Under the pieces are notes generated by a model, which did no database searches, had not been told where the DNA came from, and was given only the letters and a program-made list of their open reading frames with translations. 64,000 nucleotides of DNA from Veillonella parvula DSM 2008 (GTDB lineage Bacteria > Bacillota > Negativicutes > Veillonellales > Veillonellaceae). Below are positions 38,308 through 45,587 of the stretch, in pieces. The stretch spans positions 358,001 to 422,000 of the forward strand of contig NC_013520.1 in NCBI RefSeq assembly GCF_000024945.1, written 5' to 3'. Made by a program: the position numbers and the translations under genes. Numbering within the stretch: position 1 is the first letter of the stretch; each line of letters starts with the position of its first letter.

Positions 38308-38430
38308 GAAAAAGCCGAGCTCACAGGAACTCGGCCATTAATCCTCTATGTTCCCTACGTTGGCATTATCCAAATCAGGTTATGGGTTAAAGCTTTAGCT
38401 TACTCTCAGCCCACTTGTGTGAGCACCCCA
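38308..38430 (-). promoter_or_regulatory. TPP riboswitch with terminator, controlling cytX
   Basis: On the minus strand the THI core runs from GGGGTGC (38,430) through CTGAGAGT and ACCTGATTTGGATAATGCCAACGTAGGGAA, the conserved thi-box elements. It is followed by a GCCGAG/CTCGGC hairpin (38314-38335) and a U-tract. Ligand binding should free the terminator and stop cytX transcription. Confidence 0.95.
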
Positions 38431-38440
38431 TTATGGCTTC

Positions 38441-38469
38441 ATTATACGAGGTGCTACGGGAACCGTCAA
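38441..38469 (-). promoter_or_regulatory. Promoter of cytX
   Basis: Minus-strand TTGACG (38464-38469) and TATAAT (38441-38446) with a 17-bp spacer, directly before the riboswitch. Confidence 0.8.
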
Positions 38470-38477
38470 TTATTTTC

Positions 38478-38506
38478 TTGCATAGATTGTATATTGATGT
38501 TATAAC
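38478..38506 (+). promoter_or_regulatory. Promoter of the thiW operon
   Basis: TTGCAT (38478-38483) and TATAAC (38501-38506) with a 17-bp spacer. It lies back to back with the cytX promoter, only 9 bp between the -35 boxes. Confidence 0.7.
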
Positions 38507-38525
38507 TAGAGTATAAAAATATATT

Positions 38526-38662
38526 GCCACTAGGGGTGCTTTTGCTGAGATTGACCATTCAAAACCCTAGACCTGATCTAGATAATACTGGCGTAGGAAA
38601 GTGGAGTGAAACATAATACTAAACTATTACGAGACCATTCCATTTGGAGTGGTCTCGTTTTT
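38526..38662 (+). promoter_or_regulatory. TPP riboswitch with terminator, controlling thiW-thiD-thiME
   Basis: ACTAGGGGTGC, GCTGAGA, ACCCTAGACCTGATCTAGATAATACTGGCGTAGGAAAGTG form a complete thi-box (about 38526-38612). A stable CGAGACCA/TGGTCTCG hairpin (38630-38657) with a T-run follows, just before the thiW SD. Termination type is as for the minus-strand copy. Confidence 0.95.
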
Positions 38663-38679
38663 ATATGTTTGGAGGTATT

Positions 38680-39159
38680 ATGAAAAAACTGATTATTGCT
38701 AGCATATGTGTGGCCTTAGGTGTCGTCTTATCGACTACGTCTATTCCTGTTGGGCCGGCTCGTATTTTTCCATTTCAACATATGATAAATGTGATCTTAG
38801 CCGTTATAGTTGGGGCGAGATTCTCTGTAGGCGCAGCCTTTAGTACTTCTTGCTTACGTAATGTACTAGCACTAGGCTCTCCATTAGCCTTTCCAGGCAG
38901 TATGATTGGCGCTTGGTTATCTGCGTATTTATATAAAAAATACAACGCCATCTGGGCAGCGGCTTTAGGCGAAATCATTGGCACTGGACTTATTGGTGCT
39001 CTTGTAAGCTATCCAATTGCTCATTTCCTACTAGGCAAACCATTGGCATTGTTGACCTTGATTACATCCTTTTCCATGAGCTCTATCGGAGGTGCTTGCA
39101 TTGGCTTCGTAGTATTACAAATCTTATCTCGACGTAATCTGTTACACAAGGAGGCATAA
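38680..39159 (+). CDS. thiW: ThiW, thiazole-specific S component of an ECF transporter
   Basis: A 159-residue membrane protein with about five spans (VALGVVLSTTSIPVGPARIFPFQHMINVILAVIVGARFSVG and GSPLAFPGSMIGAWLSAYLY are typical ThiW blocks). S components bind the vitamin precursor and use a shared EcfAAT energising module, which is not in this window. The ATG at 38,680 follows GGAGG. Its stop overlaps the thiD start (TAATG), and ThiM in the same operon would phosphorylate the imported hydroxyethylthiazole. Confidence 0.93.
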   Translation: MKKLIIASICVALGVVLSTTSIPVGPARIFPFQHMINVILAVIVGARFSVGAAFSTSCLRNVLALGSPLAFPGSMIGAWLSAYLYKKYNAIWAAALGEIIGTGLIGALVSYPIAHFLLGKPLALLTLITSFSMSSIGGACIGFVVLQILSRRNLLHKEA

Positions 39160-39992
39160 TGAAACTACATACTGCATTAACAATTGCCGGTACTGACCCT
39201 AGTGGTGGCGCTGGCATTATGGCTGATTTAAAATCCTTCCAAAGTCGAAATGTATACGGCATGGCCGTTGTTACTTCTGTGGTGGCTCAAAATACAACGG
39301 GTGTACATCATGTAGAACACCTATCGCTAGAAAGCATAGAAAAACAGTTACACGATGTATATTCAGATATTACACCACAAGCCGTTAAGACGGGCATGAT
39401 TGCTTTACCAGAGATGATGGATCTCATTTATCCTTATGTGAGTAAGAACATCCCTTATGTGATGGATCCAGTTATGATTGCCACCAGCGGTGATCGACTT
39501 GTATCGGATGAGGCTGTCGATTTCTTAAAATCTAAACTCATTCCGGTTGCCACAGTCATTACACCTAATCGTAGCGAGGCAGAGGTGTTAGCGGATATGT
39601 CTATTACTTGTGAAAGCGACATCACAACAGCAGCTAACCGTATTTTACGTGAATTAGGACCTCAAGTGGTCATCATTAAAGGTGGGCATATTGGAGATGA
39701 TGCAACGGATTATGCTTTCACCAAAGATGGAGATATGCATACGTGGACAAGTCCTAAATATGATACTGTTCATACTCACGGTACGGGTTGTACCTTCTCG
39801 GCGGTTATTACGGCAGAGCTCGCGAAAGGGCGTGATGTAATGGATGCCATAGGTATTGCAAAGAACTATATTGCATTGGCTATTAAGCATAATCCAGCGC
39901 TTGGAAATGGTTGCGGACCTGTTAATCACATGGCTTATGGTTTATTGACAAATGGCCCTCAAACGATGGATGAACTCTTGAAAAATGAGTAG
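39159..39992 (+). CDS. thiD: Hydroxymethylpyrimidine/phosphomethylpyrimidine kinase
   Basis: Phosphorylates HMP and HMP-P to HMP-PP. The 277-residue ribokinase-fold enzyme has TIAGTDPSGGAGIMADLKSFQSRNVYGMAVVTSV at the start and DTVHTHGTGCTFSAVITAELAKG with the anion hole and catalytic Cys region. Coupled to thiW, it completes the pyrimidine branch together with CytX, which should import HMP. Confidence 0.95.
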   Translation: MKLHTALTIAGTDPSGGAGIMADLKSFQSRNVYGMAVVTSVVAQNTTGVHHVEHLSLESIEKQLHDVYSDITPQAVKTGMIALPEMMDLIYPYVSKNIPYVMDPVMIATSGDRLVSDEAVDFLKSKLIPVATVITPNRSEAEVLADMSITCESDITTAANRILRELGPQVVIIKGGHIGDDATDYAFTKDGDMHTWTSPKYDTVHTHGTGCTFSAVITAELAKGRDVMDAIGIAKNYIALAIKHNPALGNGCGPVNHMAYGLLTNGPQTMDELLKNE

Positions 39993-40005
39993 AGGAGATA
40001 GTTAT

Positions 40006-41532
40006 ATGACCTATGAAAATCCATATATAAATAGCTCAACTTGGACCGAACTGAATATATTAGAGACTCTACGCAAAAGAAATCCGCTTATTATTTGTAT
40101 TACAAATGATGTAGTGCGAACCTTTACGGCTAACGGTTTACTAGCTATCGGAGCATCGCCCGTGATGAGTGAGTGTAGCGAAGACTTAGAAGACCTTATC
40201 GTTCATGCTTCTGCGCTACTCATTAATATTGGGACCGTTACACCAGATAAGGTAACTTATTACAAAGAGGCTATTACGTTAGCGAAGGCTCATGAGGTAC
40301 CCATTGTGCTAGATCCTGTGGGCTGTCACGCTGGAGCGTATCGATTATCTGTAGTTTTAGACTTGATTAAAACTGATGCTATTTCGTTGCTACGAGGGAA
40401 CCAAAGTGAAATCAAAGCAATCTATGATGCTCTTAATACAAATCATAAGATTGATAGGTCTCTCTCTGGTAAGGGCGTAGATGGTGAACAAGTTGAGGAT
40501 AGCGCAATCATTACGTATCGTTTGGCACGCCTTATTAACTGTCCTGTCGTCGCAACGGGCGAAGAGGATTATGTATCCGACGGAACCCGTGTATTTGCGG
40601 TTCCTCATGGGCATCCAATCATGACAGCTGTAACAGGGACTGGCTGTCTGTTAGGGGCTGTGTTAGCTGCGTTTTTTAGTTCCTATTATCCATTCATGCA
40701 TAACATGTCTATTGGTGAGTTTCTTGCGTATGCGCTGGCTTACTATGGACTTGCTGGTGAAAGTGCGGTTAATGTGAGCGGTGTAAAACCTGGCAGCTTT
40801 AGTGTGGCATTTATGGATGCCTTATATGAATTCGATGATGCGATGCTTTTATCTGGAAACAGAATACGGCCCGTAGTTGTACCAGATCAATTAAAGGTAT
40901 ATTTTATTAGTGGCACACAGGATGTAGGATTTAATGAAAGCCATTTACTGGACATTGTTGAAGCTGCTTGTCGAGGTGGTGTGACCTGCTTTCAATTTAG
41001 AGAGAAGGGCATAGGAACATTAGAAGGACAACAGAAACTAGAATTAGCTCAGCAGTTAAAAGAAATTTGTGCCATGTATAATGTACTTTACATTATTAAT
41101 GACGATGTAGACTTAGCGGTGGCAGTTAATGCTGATGGTGTTCACGTAGGACAAGAGGATATGCGTTTAGAAGACGTTCGTAATCTTGTAGGAAATAAGG
41201 TTGTTGGTATATCCATTCATTCTATGGAGGAACTTCATAAGACTGATGTAGTGTATGCGGATTGTGTTGGTGTAGGTCCTATGTATGCCACAAGTAGCAA
41301 ACCTGATGCACAAGAGCCGTGCGGACCAGATCGTATTACTGAGTTACGAGGAGAAGGCTTAACATTACCTTGTGTTGGTATAGGTGGGATTACGTTAGCT
41401 AACGCAATGCCTGTTTTGCAAGCTGGTGCCAGTGGAGTAGCCGTAATATCTGCTATTGCTCATGCAGATAATCCATATGAAGCAGCACAAGAATTTAAAA
41501 ATTTAGTAGATAATGTAGATAATATTAAGTGA
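40006..41532 (+). CDS. thiME: Fused hydroxyethylthiazole kinase and thiamine-phosphate synthase (ThiM-ThiE)
   Basis: One 508-residue chain. Residues about 12-275 are ThiM, with LIICITNDVVRTFTANGLLAIGASPVMS and the TAVTGTGCLLGA catalytic loop (Cys214). Residues about 296-508 are ThiE, with YFISGTQDVGF, GGVTCFQFREKG, the NDDVDLAVAVNADGVHVGQEDM metal and phosphate block and VCVGIGGIT-like end. The two active sites are consecutive in the pathway: HET to HET-P, then coupling with HMP-PP. The ATG at 40,006 with GAGGAGA upstream is preferred over 39,985, which overlaps thiD. The fusion channels the thiazole branch into one polypeptide. Confidence 0.93.
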   Translation: MTYENPYINSSTWTELNILETLRKRNPLIICITNDVVRTFTANGLLAIGASPVMSECSEDLEDLIVHASALLINIGTVTPDKVTYYKEAITLAKAHEVPIVLDPVGCHAGAYRLSVVLDLIKTDAISLLRGNQSEIKAIYDALNTNHKIDRSLSGKGVDGEQVEDSAIITYRLARLINCPVVATGEEDYVSDGTRVFAVPHGHPIMTAVTGTGCLLGAVLAAFFSSYYPFMHNMSIGEFLAYALAYYGLAGESAVNVSGVKPGSFSVAFMDALYEFDDAMLLSGNRIRPVVVPDQLKVYFISGTQDVGFNESHLLDIVEAACRGGVTCFQFREKGIGTLEGQQKLELAQQLKEICAMYNVLYIINDDVDLAVAVNADGVHVGQEDMRLEDVRNLVGNKVVGISIHSMEELHKTDVVYADCVGVGPMYATSSKPDAQEPCGPDRITELRGEGLTLPCVGIGGITLANAMPVLQAGASGVAVISAIAHADNPYEAAQEFKNLVDNVDNIK

Positions 41533-41649
41533 TATGTTTTTATAACTCAATAGTAAATAATAAGCACTATACAAAGGAAATAAAAAACATATTATAGTGA
41601 ATAGAATAAAATATAGTAGACAAAATAAAAATCTAGCAAAAGAATGCAA

Positions 41650-41685
41650 AAAAAGACGATGACAAACAAATGTCATCGTCTTTTT
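41650..41685. terminator. Bidirectional terminator between thiME and rubrerythrin
   Basis: A perfect 15-bp stem (AAAAAGACGATGACA 41650-41664 with 41671-41685) with A-run and T-run flanks closes both convergent transcripts. Confidence 0.92.
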
Positions 41686-41699
41686 GTTAAGGAAGTTGT

Positions 41700-41794
41700 C
41701 AGTACTTACTGTAAGTTTAGATTGTACTTACAGGTATAGTTTCATTAAAATCTGTACTTACAGTTTATTAATCTAGTTAGTGTCGCACTTACAG
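41700..41794 (-). repeat. Four small AAGT-loop palindromes in the rubrerythrin 3' region
   Basis: Read on the minus strand, CTGT-AAGT-GCGA (41783-41794), CTGT-AAGT-ACAG (41752-41763), TGT-AAGT-ACA (41723-41732) and CAGT-AAGT-ACTG (41700-41711) lie between the rbr stop and its terminator, 22-31 bp apart. They belong to the same family as the array in the rbr leader. The first has only G-U-type pairs that work in minus-strand RNA. Confidence 0.75.
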
Positions 41795-41795
41795 A

Positions 41796-42341
41796 TTAGA
41801 AGGATTCAACCAAACGTTGGAAGAAAGCTTGTGGGTGAGCACATACTGGGCAAACTTTAGGAGCTTCTTCACCAACGTGTACATAGCCACAGTTAGCGCA
41901 GATCCAAGCTACTGGTTGGTCGTTAGTGAATACTTTGTTACCAGATACTCGAGCTGCTAATGCAAGGTAACGAGCTTCATGACGAGCTTCGATTTTACCA
42001 ACTTCGCGCATTTGGAAAGCGATTTTAGCAAAGCCTTCTTTTTCTGCTTCGTCAGCGAATTCTTTGTACATTGTAGTATGTTCGTAGTTTTCACCAGCTG
42101 CTGCATCGCGAAGGTTAGCTTCGATATCAGCGGAAATATCGCCACCATGAAGAGCTTTGAACCACAATTTAGCATGTGCGGATTCGTTGTGAGCTGTTTC
42201 TTCGAAATAGTCAGCGATTTCGTTCATGCCAGCTTTACGAGCTGCACTAGCGTAGAATGTATATTTTTGGAATGCTTGGGATTCGCCAGCAAATGCTGCT
42301 TGAAGATTTTTTTCAGTATTAGAACCTTTTAATTCTGCCAT
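41796..42341 (-). CDS. rbr: Rubrerythrin
   Basis: Non-haem di-iron peroxidase that reduces hydrogen peroxide in anaerobes. The 181-residue protein has an N-terminal ferritin-like four-helix domain with the paired E-x-x-H motifs (GESQAFQKYTFYA, EETAHNESAHAKLWF, REVGKIEARHEARYL) and a C-terminal rubredoxin-like domain with CANCGY and CPVCAHP. AAGGAG lies 8 bp before the ATG. The gene has its own promoter about 275 bp upstream and an mRNA bordered on both sides by AAGT-loop hairpins, pointing to post-transcriptional control. Confidence 0.95.
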   Translation of the reverse strand: MAELKGSNTEKNLQAAFAGESQAFQKYTFYASAARKAGMNEIADYFEETAHNESAHAKLWFKALHGGDISADIEANLRDAAAGENYEHTTMYKEFADEAEKEGFAKIAFQMREVGKIEARHEARYLALAARVSGNKVFTNDQPVAWICANCGYVHVGEEAPKVCPVCAHPQAFFQRLVESF

Positions 42342-42353
42342 TTTAATACTCCT

Positions 42354-42599
42354 TTGTACTTACGATAATTTTCAAAATTGTTACTTAACATATATATTCA
42401 TAACCACTTGGTTGTGAATGCAATGGAATAGAATACTTATTCTATAATTTCGAGGGCGACTTCGCCTTAGTTAAGAAAACTTATTCTTAGATTAAATAGA
42501 CACTTGCCTAACTCTTAAAATAGTACTTACTTATTTGTGTATTTCGGCACTTGCCGTCCTAACAGTTTTATATACAATGTGTTATCCGTATACTTAACG
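42354..42599 (-). repeat. Array of ten small hairpins with AAGT loop in the rubrerythrin leader
   Basis: On the minus strand ten palindromes of the form stem-AAGT-stem' are spaced about 23 bp apart. Their centres (plus-strand ACTT) start at 42592, 42549, 42525, 42502, 42479, 42459, 42435, 42406, 42383 and 42358. The stem sequences all differ but stay complementary: CGGC/GCCG, AGT/ACT, TAGGC/GTCTA, GGCG/CGCC, ATAGAAT/ATTCTAT, AACC/GGTT, TGTT/AACA. The 42479 copy has a 7-bp stem with loop TAAGTT. The outermost copies (42592 and 42358) are imperfect. They fill the predicted 5' UTR from promoter to SD. Confidence 0.85.
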
Positions 42600-42618
42600 A
42601 ATAATCATTGTTGACTAT

Positions 42619-42646
42619 ATTGTAACATACTAAATGAGAAATGCAA
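42619..42646 (-). promoter_or_regulatory. Predicted rubrerythrin promoter
   Basis: Minus-strand TTGCAT (42641-42646) and TACAAT (42619-42624), 16-bp spacer. Transcription would begin near 42,612, immediately before the hairpin array. Confidence 0.55.
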
Positions 42647-42649
42647 GTC

Positions 42650-43092
42650 TTTTTATAAAATTTATTTCGAAAATTTTCTAAATGATAAATATTATCAATT
42701 CAGTAAAGATGCGGATTTATAAAGAATGAATAGTATGGGGTTTATAAAAAATCCCTGTTTTGATATTGAGAATGATAACTAAATGAAAAATCATTATTGT
42801 TTAGTTGTTAATGTTAATTTCGTTGTATGCACTAATATTTCCCCATAAAATATAATGATTAAGTGCAAAGTTTCTGTGACCTTTTGGTGGTTATAAAATA
42901 ATAATTCTCTTGATTTATGGTTTAATTATAAGAACAGTAGATATATTAAAATTGTACATTATATATTTATGGTGAAAATTTTATGGTTATATATAATAGA
43001 GGATTGAACTATAGAATTAGGGTATATTTATAGAAGTAACTATTTTATGTATAATAAATATATAAATACTGACAGGAGTTAAAGGAGGCGCT
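42650..43092. other. AT-rich divergent region upstream of rbr and DUF951 gene
   Basis: No gene is seen. It contains a GATAA-ATA-TTATC palindrome (42684-42696) and a half-match to a Fur box (GAGAATGATAACTAAATGA at 42768-42786, with a second ATCATT downstream). Either could be a redox or iron-responsive operator for rbr, but both are weak matches in AT-rich DNA. Confidence 0.35.
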
Positions 43093-43296
43093 ATGGCATT
43101 TGTTAGATATTACGTAGGCGATGTAGTGAAGATGAAAAAATCACATCCTTGCGGCAGTGACGAGTGGGAAGTTAAACGTATTGGCACGGACTTTCTCGTC
43201 GTATGTAATGGCTGTGGTCATCAACTCTTGATGCCGCGCCCTAAATTTGAAAAGGCAGTTAAGAGAATCGTATCTCGATTGCCGGAAAATGAGTAA
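43093..43296 (+). CDS. DUF951 domain protein
   Basis: A 67-residue basic protein matching the short DUF951 family (YYVGDVVKMKKSHPCGSDEWEVKRIG, then CNGCGHQLLMPRPKFEKAVKRI). It has a possible metal-binding set of one Cys plus a C-x-x-C pair, and its small beta-barrel-like pattern suggests nucleic-acid contact; no function is established to my knowledge. AAGGAGG precedes the ATG. It stops 9 bp before selD, which suggests co-transcription with the selenium genes. Confidence 0.8.
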   Translation: MAFVRYYVGDVVKMKKSHPCGSDEWEVKRIGTDFLVVCNGCGHQLLMPRPKFEKAVKRIVSRLPENE

Positions 43297-43305
43297 GGAG
43301 GACTT

Positions 43306-44337
43306 ATGGTACGACTTACCGATTATGTGACAAGTGGAGGCTGTGCGTGTAAGATTGGGCCTCATATATTGAACCGTGTGCTGAAAGCTGTAACACCCGT
43401 TACTAACGAGCATGTTCTCGCAGATATGACTGGTGCCGATGATGCTGGAGTATATCAAATCTCTGATACCTTTGCATTGGTGCAAACCTTAGATTTCTTT
43501 ACCCCTATGGTTAATGATCCTGTTTTATTTGGTAAAATTGCAGCTGCCAATGCATTAAGCGATGTATATGCTATGGGTGGCACCCCTTTAACAGCGATGA
43601 ATATCGTAGGCTTTCCGGTTCCTCTTGTCGAGCAAGGTGTTTTGACGGATGTGTTAAATGGGGCTGGTTCGATTGTAGCCGAGGCTGGTGCAGCCATCGT
43701 AGGTGGACACAGCATTGAAAATAAGGAACCTATCTTTGGGATGTCTGTGACAGGACAAGTAAATCCAAAACAGATTTGGAAAAATAAAGGTGCTCAAATA
43801 GGGGACGTGTTGGTGCTAACAAAACGCATTGGCACAGGTATTATGAATAATGCTCTGAAAGCAGGTTTATTTCCTGTAGGTACGGAACAGGCTGTTACTA
43901 GTATGAGTACTTTAAACCGTGTAGCGGCTGAGGTGGCACATAACTTTACAGTTCATGCTTGTACAGATGTAACAGGCTTTAGCCTTATGGGGCACTCCGT
44001 AGAAATGGCAAGTGCTTCTGATGTGACGATTCATATCAAAGCTTACGATATCCCTCTTTTTGATGATGTTATCGAGGCGGCTCAAATGGGCTTAATTCCG
44101 GCTGCATCTTATGGTAATCGCAAGGCTATAACTGAAGTACAAGTTGATGAGGACTTGGATCCTGTATGGACGGATATTGTATTTGATCCTCAAACCTCTG
44201 GCGGGTTACTATTTTCTGTTCCTGCTAGCGAAGGTGAGACACTTGTCGAGGCCTTTTATAAGGCGGGGATTGACTGTGCTGCTATTGTGGGCACTGTTGA
44301 AAGCTTCAGCGGTCTTGCCGTACGAGTAACAAAATAA
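43306..44337 (+). CDS. selD: Selenide, water dikinase (selenophosphate synthetase)
   Basis: Makes selenophosphate, the selenium donor, from selenide and ATP. The 343-residue protein begins LTDYVTSGGCACKIGPHIL: the catalytic site is a Cys (Cys13) three residues before Lys16, not selenocysteine. Further blocks are the metal/ATP loop TGADDAGVYQI, DALSDVYAMGG-like NALSDVYAMGG and GGHSIENKEPIFG, and the C-terminal FDPQTSGGLL. No selA or selB is present in the window. With yedF, DUF3343 and the hydroxylase operon, the selenium may serve the Mo cofactor. Confidence 0.96.
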   Translation: MVRLTDYVTSGGCACKIGPHILNRVLKAVTPVTNEHVLADMTGADDAGVYQISDTFALVQTLDFFTPMVNDPVLFGKIAAANALSDVYAMGGTPLTAMNIVGFPVPLVEQGVLTDVLNGAGSIVAEAGAAIVGGHSIENKEPIFGMSVTGQVNPKQIWKNKGAQIGDVLVLTKRIGTGIMNNALKAGLFPVGTEQAVTSMSTLNRVAAEVAHNFTVHACTDVTGFSLMGHSVEMASASDVTIHIKAYDIPLFDDVIEAAQMGLIPAASYGNRKAITEVQVDEDLDPVWTDIVFDPQTSGGLLFSVPASEGETLVEAFYKAGIDCAAIVGTVESFSGLAVRVTK

Positions 44338-44395
44338 ACTTATAAAAGATAAGTACTGTATAGTATTGATTTAGCTATTTGAATAAAATATTATT

Positions 44396-44458
44396 AGCTG
44401 ATAGCTGATAGCTGATAGCTGATAGCTGATAGCTGATAGCTGATAGCTGATAGCTGAT
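44396..44458 (+). repeat. Simple sequence repeat (AGCTGAT)9
   Basis: Nine perfect tandem copies of the heptamer AGCTGAT lie between selD and yedF. A TATAAT at 44473-44478 follows 15 bp later. Copy number could vary by slipped-strand pairing. Confidence 0.95.
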
Positions 44459-44494
44459 ACTTTCATAAAACATATAATGTATATAAAGAGGTGT

Positions 44495-45097
44495 ATGATG
44501 AGCAATACAAAGGAATTAACTGTAGATGTGCGCGGTAGCTTATGTCCAAAACCTGTTATCGAGACCAAGAAGGTAAGTGATGCGAATCCAAGTGCTATTA
44601 TTACAACTATTGTAGATAATGAAGTGAGTCGCGATAATGTGGCGAAGTTTGGGAAGTCTCGTGGTTATGGTGTAGAAGTTCGCCAAGATGGAAAGGATTT
44701 CTATCTTACACTGACCCCTGATGCAAATCCAGTTACTGAAGCCCGTTGTGAGCCTATGAACTATGGAAATCGGGTTATTTTGATGACGAAGGATTATCTT
44801 GGTGAAGGTAGTGAAGAACTTGGCCGAAATTTGATGAAAACCTTCTGGGTATGCTTGCTTGAAGCCGATGTAAAACCTTCTAAGATTTATTTCATCAATA
44901 GTAGTGTTAAGATGGTAGTTAATGATTCGGTTCATTTGGAAAATATAAAGAAACTAGCTAAGCTTGGTGTAGAAATTGCAGCATGCGGCATTTGCCTTGA
45001 TTATTTCGGTGTGAAAGATGAGCTGGGCGTAGGTAGTATTACTAATATGTATGCTATTACAGACTCTATTGTAGGGGATAATATTATTAAGCTATAA
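44495..45097 (+). CDS. yedF: Selenium metabolism protein YedF
   Basis: A 200-residue protein with an N-terminal TusA/SirA-like domain (VDVRGSLCPKPVIETKK, the CPxP sulfur/selenium-carrier motif with its Cys) and a C-terminal DsrE-like domain (NRVILMTKDYLGEGSEELGRNLMKTFWVCLLEADVKPSKIYFINSSVK, then LGVEIAACGICLDYFGVKDEL). YedF typically neighbours selD and is thought to deliver reduced selenium. Two adjacent ATGs (44,495 and 44,498) follow AAGAGGTG. The heptamer repeat lies directly upstream. Confidence 0.92.
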   Translation: MMSNTKELTVDVRGSLCPKPVIETKKVSDANPSAIITTIVDNEVSRDNVAKFGKSRGYGVEVRQDGKDFYLTLTPDANPVTEARCEPMNYGNRVILMTKDYLGEGSEELGRNLMKTFWVCLLEADVKPSKIYFINSSVKMVVNDSVHLENIKKLAKLGVEIAACGICLDYFGVKDELGVGSITNMYAITDSIVGDNIIKL

Positions 45098-45212
45098 TTT
45101 CTAGTAGTATAGTATCTTTTTTTATCAATTTCGATGGATTTTTTTATATCTCCAAGCTTTATGTTTAATGTATGAGCAATTTGATCTTGCTAGTTATCAG
45201 AGGGGTGAGGTA

Positions 45213-45470
45213 ATGGAACGAAAAAAATTACTTGTAGTTTTTACCTCTTATTATTTTGGAGATAAGGCGGATAAGGTATTAACAGAATTAGAGGTGCCTC
45301 ATCAGTTGATGGCTACCCCCCCAGAGCTTTACGATATGTGCGGTTTATCTATTGCAATTGACTCAAGTATAGTGGATCAAGTAAAGACCATTTTAAAAGA
45401 ACATAAAATTAGTACATCTGGCTTATTTTGGTATGAAAAGGGCGAGCTAGCTGTACCGTATAAAGTCTAG
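45213..45470 (+). CDS. DUF3343 protein, putative Se/S carrier
   Basis: An 85-residue protein of the DUF3343 family (LLVVFTSYYFGDKADKVLTELEVPHQLMATPPEL, then CGLSIAID and a GLFWYEKGEL tail). Members accompany selenium genes and have been proposed as small Se/S carriers using the conserved Cys, here in DMCGLSI. The ATG at 45,213 has GAGG close upstream. The terminator hairpin overlaps its stop codon. It follows yedF with a 115-bp gap. Confidence 0.82.
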   Translation: MERKKLLVVFTSYYFGDKADKVLTELEVPHQLMATPPELYDMCGLSIAIDSSIVDQVKTILKEHKISTSGLFWYEKGELAVPYKV

Positions 45471-45490
45471 ACGTTGTCTAGGCTTTTTTA
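45462..45490 (+). terminator. Terminator overlapping the DUF3343 stop codon
   Basis: An 11-bp stem with one G-T pair (AAAGTCTAGAC 45462-45472 with 45476-45486) around GTT, ending in a T-run. Confidence 0.82.
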
Positions 45491-45587
45491 CTTTAGTGTT
45501 CATCTTCATATAACTTGAACGATGAGTGTGGTACTATAGAAACATGATATATTTTATCAATTGCAGATATTAATTATGGAGGTATAT

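Noticed and set aside
41700-42599. Regularly spaced short motifs around rbr as a CRISPR array
   Set aside because: Only the 4-base centre is constant; there is no repeat of 20 bp or more, no unique spacers of constant length and no cas gene.
42768-42800. Fur/PerR box upstream of rbr
   Set aside because: Only a half-site matches well in very AT-rich DNA; recorded under the intergenic entry but not claimed as a regulatory site.
43306-43360. Selenocysteine codon in selD
   Set aside because: The catalytic position is TGT (Cys), not TGA, and the frame is normal.
44371-44568. Minus-strand ORF with repeated SAISYQL residues
   Set aside because: It is only the translation of the AGCTGAT heptamer repeat in the other strand, with no SD and overlapping yedF.
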